DNA of 8,325 bases, taken from the NCBI GenBank assembly GCA_027457185.1, contig DAIDTN010000122.1:1-8325 (forward strand), read 5' to 3'. The notes beneath the pieces were generated by a model. It was not told where the DNA came from. It saw only the letters and a list, made by a program, of their open reading frames with translations, and made no database searches. Each line of letters begins with the position of its first letter. The first letter of the stretch is position 1. This DNA comes from Burkholderiales bacterium. GTDB taxonomy: Bacteria; Pseudomonadota; Gammaproteobacteria; Burkholderiales; SG8-39. The position numbers and the translations under genes are program-made. Positions 6,715 through 8,325 of the stretch are shown here, piece by piece.

Positions 6715-6733
6715 ATGCCGACGCATGCCGAGG

Positions 6734-6755
6734 GCGGGCATTGCGCGCTGCCCGC
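6734..6755 (+). terminator. Candidate terminator hairpin after the dehydratase gene
   Basis: GCGGGCA (6734-6740) and TGCCCGC (6749-6755) form a perfect 7-bp GC-rich stem with an 8-nt loop, 19 nt after the dehydratase stop. There is no T-run directly after it (the nearest is TTTT at 6766-6769), so intrinsic termination would be weak, or the hairpin only protects the 3' end. Confidence 0.35.
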
Positions 6756-6758
6756 GCC

Positions 6759-6809
6759 AACCGTGTTTTCTGTACGGATAAGAAGCGCATCCGCACAGAA
6801 AACGCGGTT
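6759..6809. repeat. Long hairpin 1 with conserved loop motif
   Basis: The arms AACCGTGTTTTCTGT (6759-6773) and ACAGAAAACGCGGTT (6795-6809) pair over 15 positions with a single G-T wobble. Inside, CGGAT (6775-6779) pairs with ATCCG (6789-6793), leaving the 9-nt loop AAGAAGCGC. The segment 6775-6796 reappears, with only purine transitions, inside the hairpin at 6848-6898 although the arms are unrelated. It lies between two convergent genes. No flanking T-run points to an ordinary terminator. It may be a member of an intergenic structured repeat family. Confidence 0.8.
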
Positions 6810-6847
6810 ATGGTTAACACCTGACACAGCGCGAGGGTTTCATACAA

Positions 6848-6898
6848 GATCGCCGATTGCGCGCGAATGAAAAGCACATCCGCACGTAATCGGCGATC
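6848..6898. repeat. Long hairpin 2 with conserved loop motif
   Basis: The arms GATCGCCGATT (6848-6858) and AATCGGCGATC (6888-6898) pair perfectly over 11 bp, with GCG (6859-6861) able to pair with CGC (6881-6883) across a small bulge. The loop segment 6864-6885 matches 6775-6796 of hairpin 1 at 18 of 22 positions, all four differences being A/G. Both hairpins span 51 nt. A 10-bp palindrome TCCGCGCGGA (6897-6906) overlaps the right edge. Confidence 0.8.
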
Positions 6899-6988
6899 CG
6901 CGCGGACGGGGTGCCGTACGCGCAAACCGGATGGAACAGATCGAAGCATCCTCCAACGTCGGCCAGGGCCGCGACCGGTACGCGCCGG

Positions 6989-7849
6989 TTAGCGCTGCTG
7001 TTTCAGATAGGCGAGCAATTCGGTGAGTTTGCGCCCGGCCTCGGCCTTGACCCGGTCCGGGTCCTTGCCGCTCCAGTCGTAGAAGCCCTTGCCGGTCTTG
7101 ATGCCGAGGTTACCGGCGGCATACAAGTCCTGCAGCACGCGCCGCGGCTTGTCGCCGTGGTGCAGCACCGGCACCAGCGCCCGTTGCGCCAGCGCGTGGG
7201 TATCGAGGCCGCTGATGTCTTTTTGCTCGATCAGCCCGGTGATGCACATACGCGGCGCCAGCATCTCGCGCGCGCAGCGGTCGATTTCCTCCGCGGTCGC
7301 GATGCCTTCGTCGATCAGGTAATAGGCCTCGTGCAAAATGGCGTGCTGCAACCGGTTGATCAGCAGGCCGGGGACCGCGCGCTGCAGACGCACCACGCTC
7401 CTGCCGGCGGCTTCGAGCAGCCGCACCGCGGTGTCCACCGCGGCGGGCTCGGTCGCCCTGACCGGCGCGACTTCGACGAGGGAGTTCACGTCCGCCGGCA
7501 TGAAGTAATGGATGCCGAGAAAGCGCCCGGGATATTTGAGCGGCCGCGCCAGCGCCTCCAGATCCAGCGCCGAGGTGTTGGAGGCGAGCACCGGCGCGCC
7601 GGCGTAGGTGGCTTCGATCGCGGCGTAGCACTCGAGCTTGAGCTCCAACTTCTCCGGGATCGACTCGATGATCAACTCAGGCGCCTGCGGCGGTAAGCGG
7701 GCGACCAAGGCGACGTGCGGTTCGATGCCGCTGACCTTCGCCGCATTGCGCGACAGGATCGCGGTGGAAATGCCGGCTGCCGCAAAGCCCTTGGCGATGC
7801 CGCGCCCCATGACGCCGGAACCGATGACGAGAACTTGTGCCGAGCCCAT
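6989..7849 (-). CDS. 3-hydroxyacyl-CoA dehydrogenase-family protein
   Basis: A 286-residue dehydrogenase of the 3-hydroxyacyl-CoA dehydrogenase fold, close in length to 3-hydroxybutyryl-CoA dehydrogenase (about 280). The Rossmann domain opens with VLVIGSGVMGRGIAKGFAAAG (G10, G12, G15). SNTSAL (90-95), catalytic H114 in GIHYFMPAD, E126 in SLVEV and N165 in GLLINRLQHA are all in place, and the C-terminal helical domain ends with the family's GNLGIKTGKGFYDW (246-259). The Asp that normally binds the NAD ribose after the second strand is replaced: residues 33-35 are SRN, a pattern seen in NADP-preferring Rossmann enzymes. Substrates in this family include 3-hydroxyacyl-CoA, L-gulonate and carnitine, so the exact one is open. 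ATG 7849 has AGGA 5 nt upstream. It lies 88 bp after the 2-hydroxyacid dehydrogenase gene on the same strand, probably in one transcript, and is convergent with the dehydratase gene. Confidence 0.87.
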   Translation of the reverse strand: MGSAQVLVIGSGVMGRGIAKGFAAAGISTAILSRNAAKVSGIEPHVALVARLPPQAPELIIESIPEKLELKLECYAAIEATYAGAPVLASNTSALDLEALARPLKYPGRFLGIHYFMPADVNSLVEVAPVRATEPAAVDTAVRLLEAAGRSVVRLQRAVPGLLINRLQHAILHEAYYLIDEGIATAEEIDRCAREMLAPRMCITGLIEQKDISGLDTHALAQRALVPVLHHGDKPRRVLQDLYAAGNLGIKTGKGFYDWSGKDPDRVKAEAGRKLTELLAYLKQQR

Positions 7850-7880
7850 GCAGATCCTGTCGATTGGAGGTGATGGCGGG

Positions 7881-7898
7881 CCGGGTCAGCCGACCCGG
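7881..7898 (-). other. GC-rich hairpin between the two dehydrogenase genes
   Basis: CCGGGTC (7881-7887) and GACCCGG (7892-7898) form a perfect 7-bp stem with a 4-nt loop in the 88-bp gap. No T-run follows on the minus strand, so it is more likely an mRNA-processing or stability element than a terminator. Confidence 0.45.
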
Positions 7899-7937
7899 GC
7901 GCCGAAGTCTTTCACGATTCTGCTCAGGCGCGGAACG

Positions 7938-8325
7938 TCATGCCACTGGAGTCAATACCGGTTTGCCGGAAAAATGCGAGCGCAGGTTGTCCACGGCAAG
8001 ATCGCCCATGGCCTTGCGCGTCTCGTGGGTGGAACTGCCCACGTGCGGCTGCAGCAGCACGTGGTCCATGTTTAACAGCGCCTCCGGAACGTTGGGCTCG
8101 GACTCGACCACGTCCAGAGCTGCTGCACCCAGGCTGCCATCGGAAAGCGCCTTGACCAGCGCGGATTCATCTACCACCGATCCGCGCGCGACATTTATCA
8201 GCGTGCCTTCCGGTCCGAGGGCCTTCAGCACTTCGGCATTGACGAGGTGTCGCGTCGCGTCGCCGCCAGGGCAAATCACCATCAGTACGTCGCAGTCGCG
8301 CGCCATCTCGGTCAGGCTGGCGTAG
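7938..8325 (-). CDS. D-isomer-specific 2-hydroxyacid dehydrogenase (C-terminal part, 5' end beyond window)
   Basis: The last 128 residues of an NAD(P)H-dependent 2-hydroxyacid dehydrogenase of the glyoxylate/hydroxypyruvate reductase type; the start lies beyond the right edge. The visible part covers the end of the nucleotide-binding domain and the C-terminal return. The family's catalytic residues are all present: Arg in INVARGSVVDE, Glu in LDVVESEPNVP and His in LLQPHVGSSTHETR. The upstream end YASLTEMARDCDVLMVICPGG fits the strand and helix before them. The frame is open to the window edge, so the in-frame ATG at 8306 is internal and not the start. The substrate (glyoxylate, hydroxypyruvate, hydroxyphenylpyruvate or another 2-oxoacid) depends on the missing N-terminal half. 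The gene precedes the 3-hydroxyacyl-CoA dehydrogenase gene on the same strand. Confidence 0.9.
   Translation of the reverse strand, partial: YASLTEMARDCDVLMVICPGGDATRHLVNAEVLKALGPEGTLINVARGSVVDESALVKALSDGSLGAAALDVVESEPNVPEALLNMDHVLLQPHVGSSTHETRKAMGDLAVDNLRSHFSGKPVLTPVA

Noticed and set aside
6974..6989. ACCGG-TACGCG-CCGGT inverted repeat at the 3' end of the dehydrogenase gene, as a terminator
   Set aside because: Only 5 bp of stem, it abuts the stop codon, and no T-run follows on the minus strand; too weak to call.

Overview
The window looks like part of a GC-rich proteobacterial chromosome. Betaproteobacteria are my best guess, from the overall feel of the proteins, the GC-rich third positions and the aromatic-acid and acyl-CoA genes; this is inference, with no marker gene to prove it. 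No rRNA, tRNA, insertion sequence, phage gene or CRISPR array is visible. Six genes are complete and two are cut by the window edges.

Left part (1-2003, all minus strand): a gentisate 1,2-dioxygenase-type ring-cleaving cupin enzyme is followed downstream by a membrane-anchored GGDEF protein (probable diguanylate cyclase) that runs off the left edge. The 209 bp between them carry two possible micro-ORFs and an exact 19-bp direct repeat, one copy of which spans the dioxygenase stop codon. Middle (2150-4854): a plus-strand pair encodes a short NfeD-family membrane protein and a stomatin/paraslipin (SPFH) protein, a classic membrane-quality partnership. It converges with only 11 bp to spare on a minus-strand MFS transporter.

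Right part (4855-8325): the MFS gene diverges from a gene for a 4-hydroxybutyryl-CoA dehydratase (AbfD type). This oxygen-sensitive [4Fe-4S]/FAD radical enzyme is known from clostridial GABA fermentation and archaeal CO2-fixation cycles. All four cluster ligands (C101, C105, H296, C303) are present. Converging on it are a minus-strand 3-hydroxyacyl-CoA dehydrogenase-family gene, with an NADP-like cofactor loop, and upstream of that the C-terminal part of a D-isomer-specific 2-hydroxyacid dehydrogenase cut by the right edge; these two are probably co-transcribed. The dehydratase would yield crotonyl-CoA, and a 3-hydroxyacyl-CoA dehydrogenase could act two steps later, but the hydratase, CoA-activating enzyme and 4-hydroxybutyrate dehydrogenase are not in this window, so a local pathway is only a hypothesis.

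The most unexplained DNA is the 274-bp gap between the convergent dehydratase and dehydrogenase genes. It holds two long hairpins with completely different stems but a shared motif of about 22 nt in the loop, differing only by purine transitions. This looks like two members of a structured repeat family.
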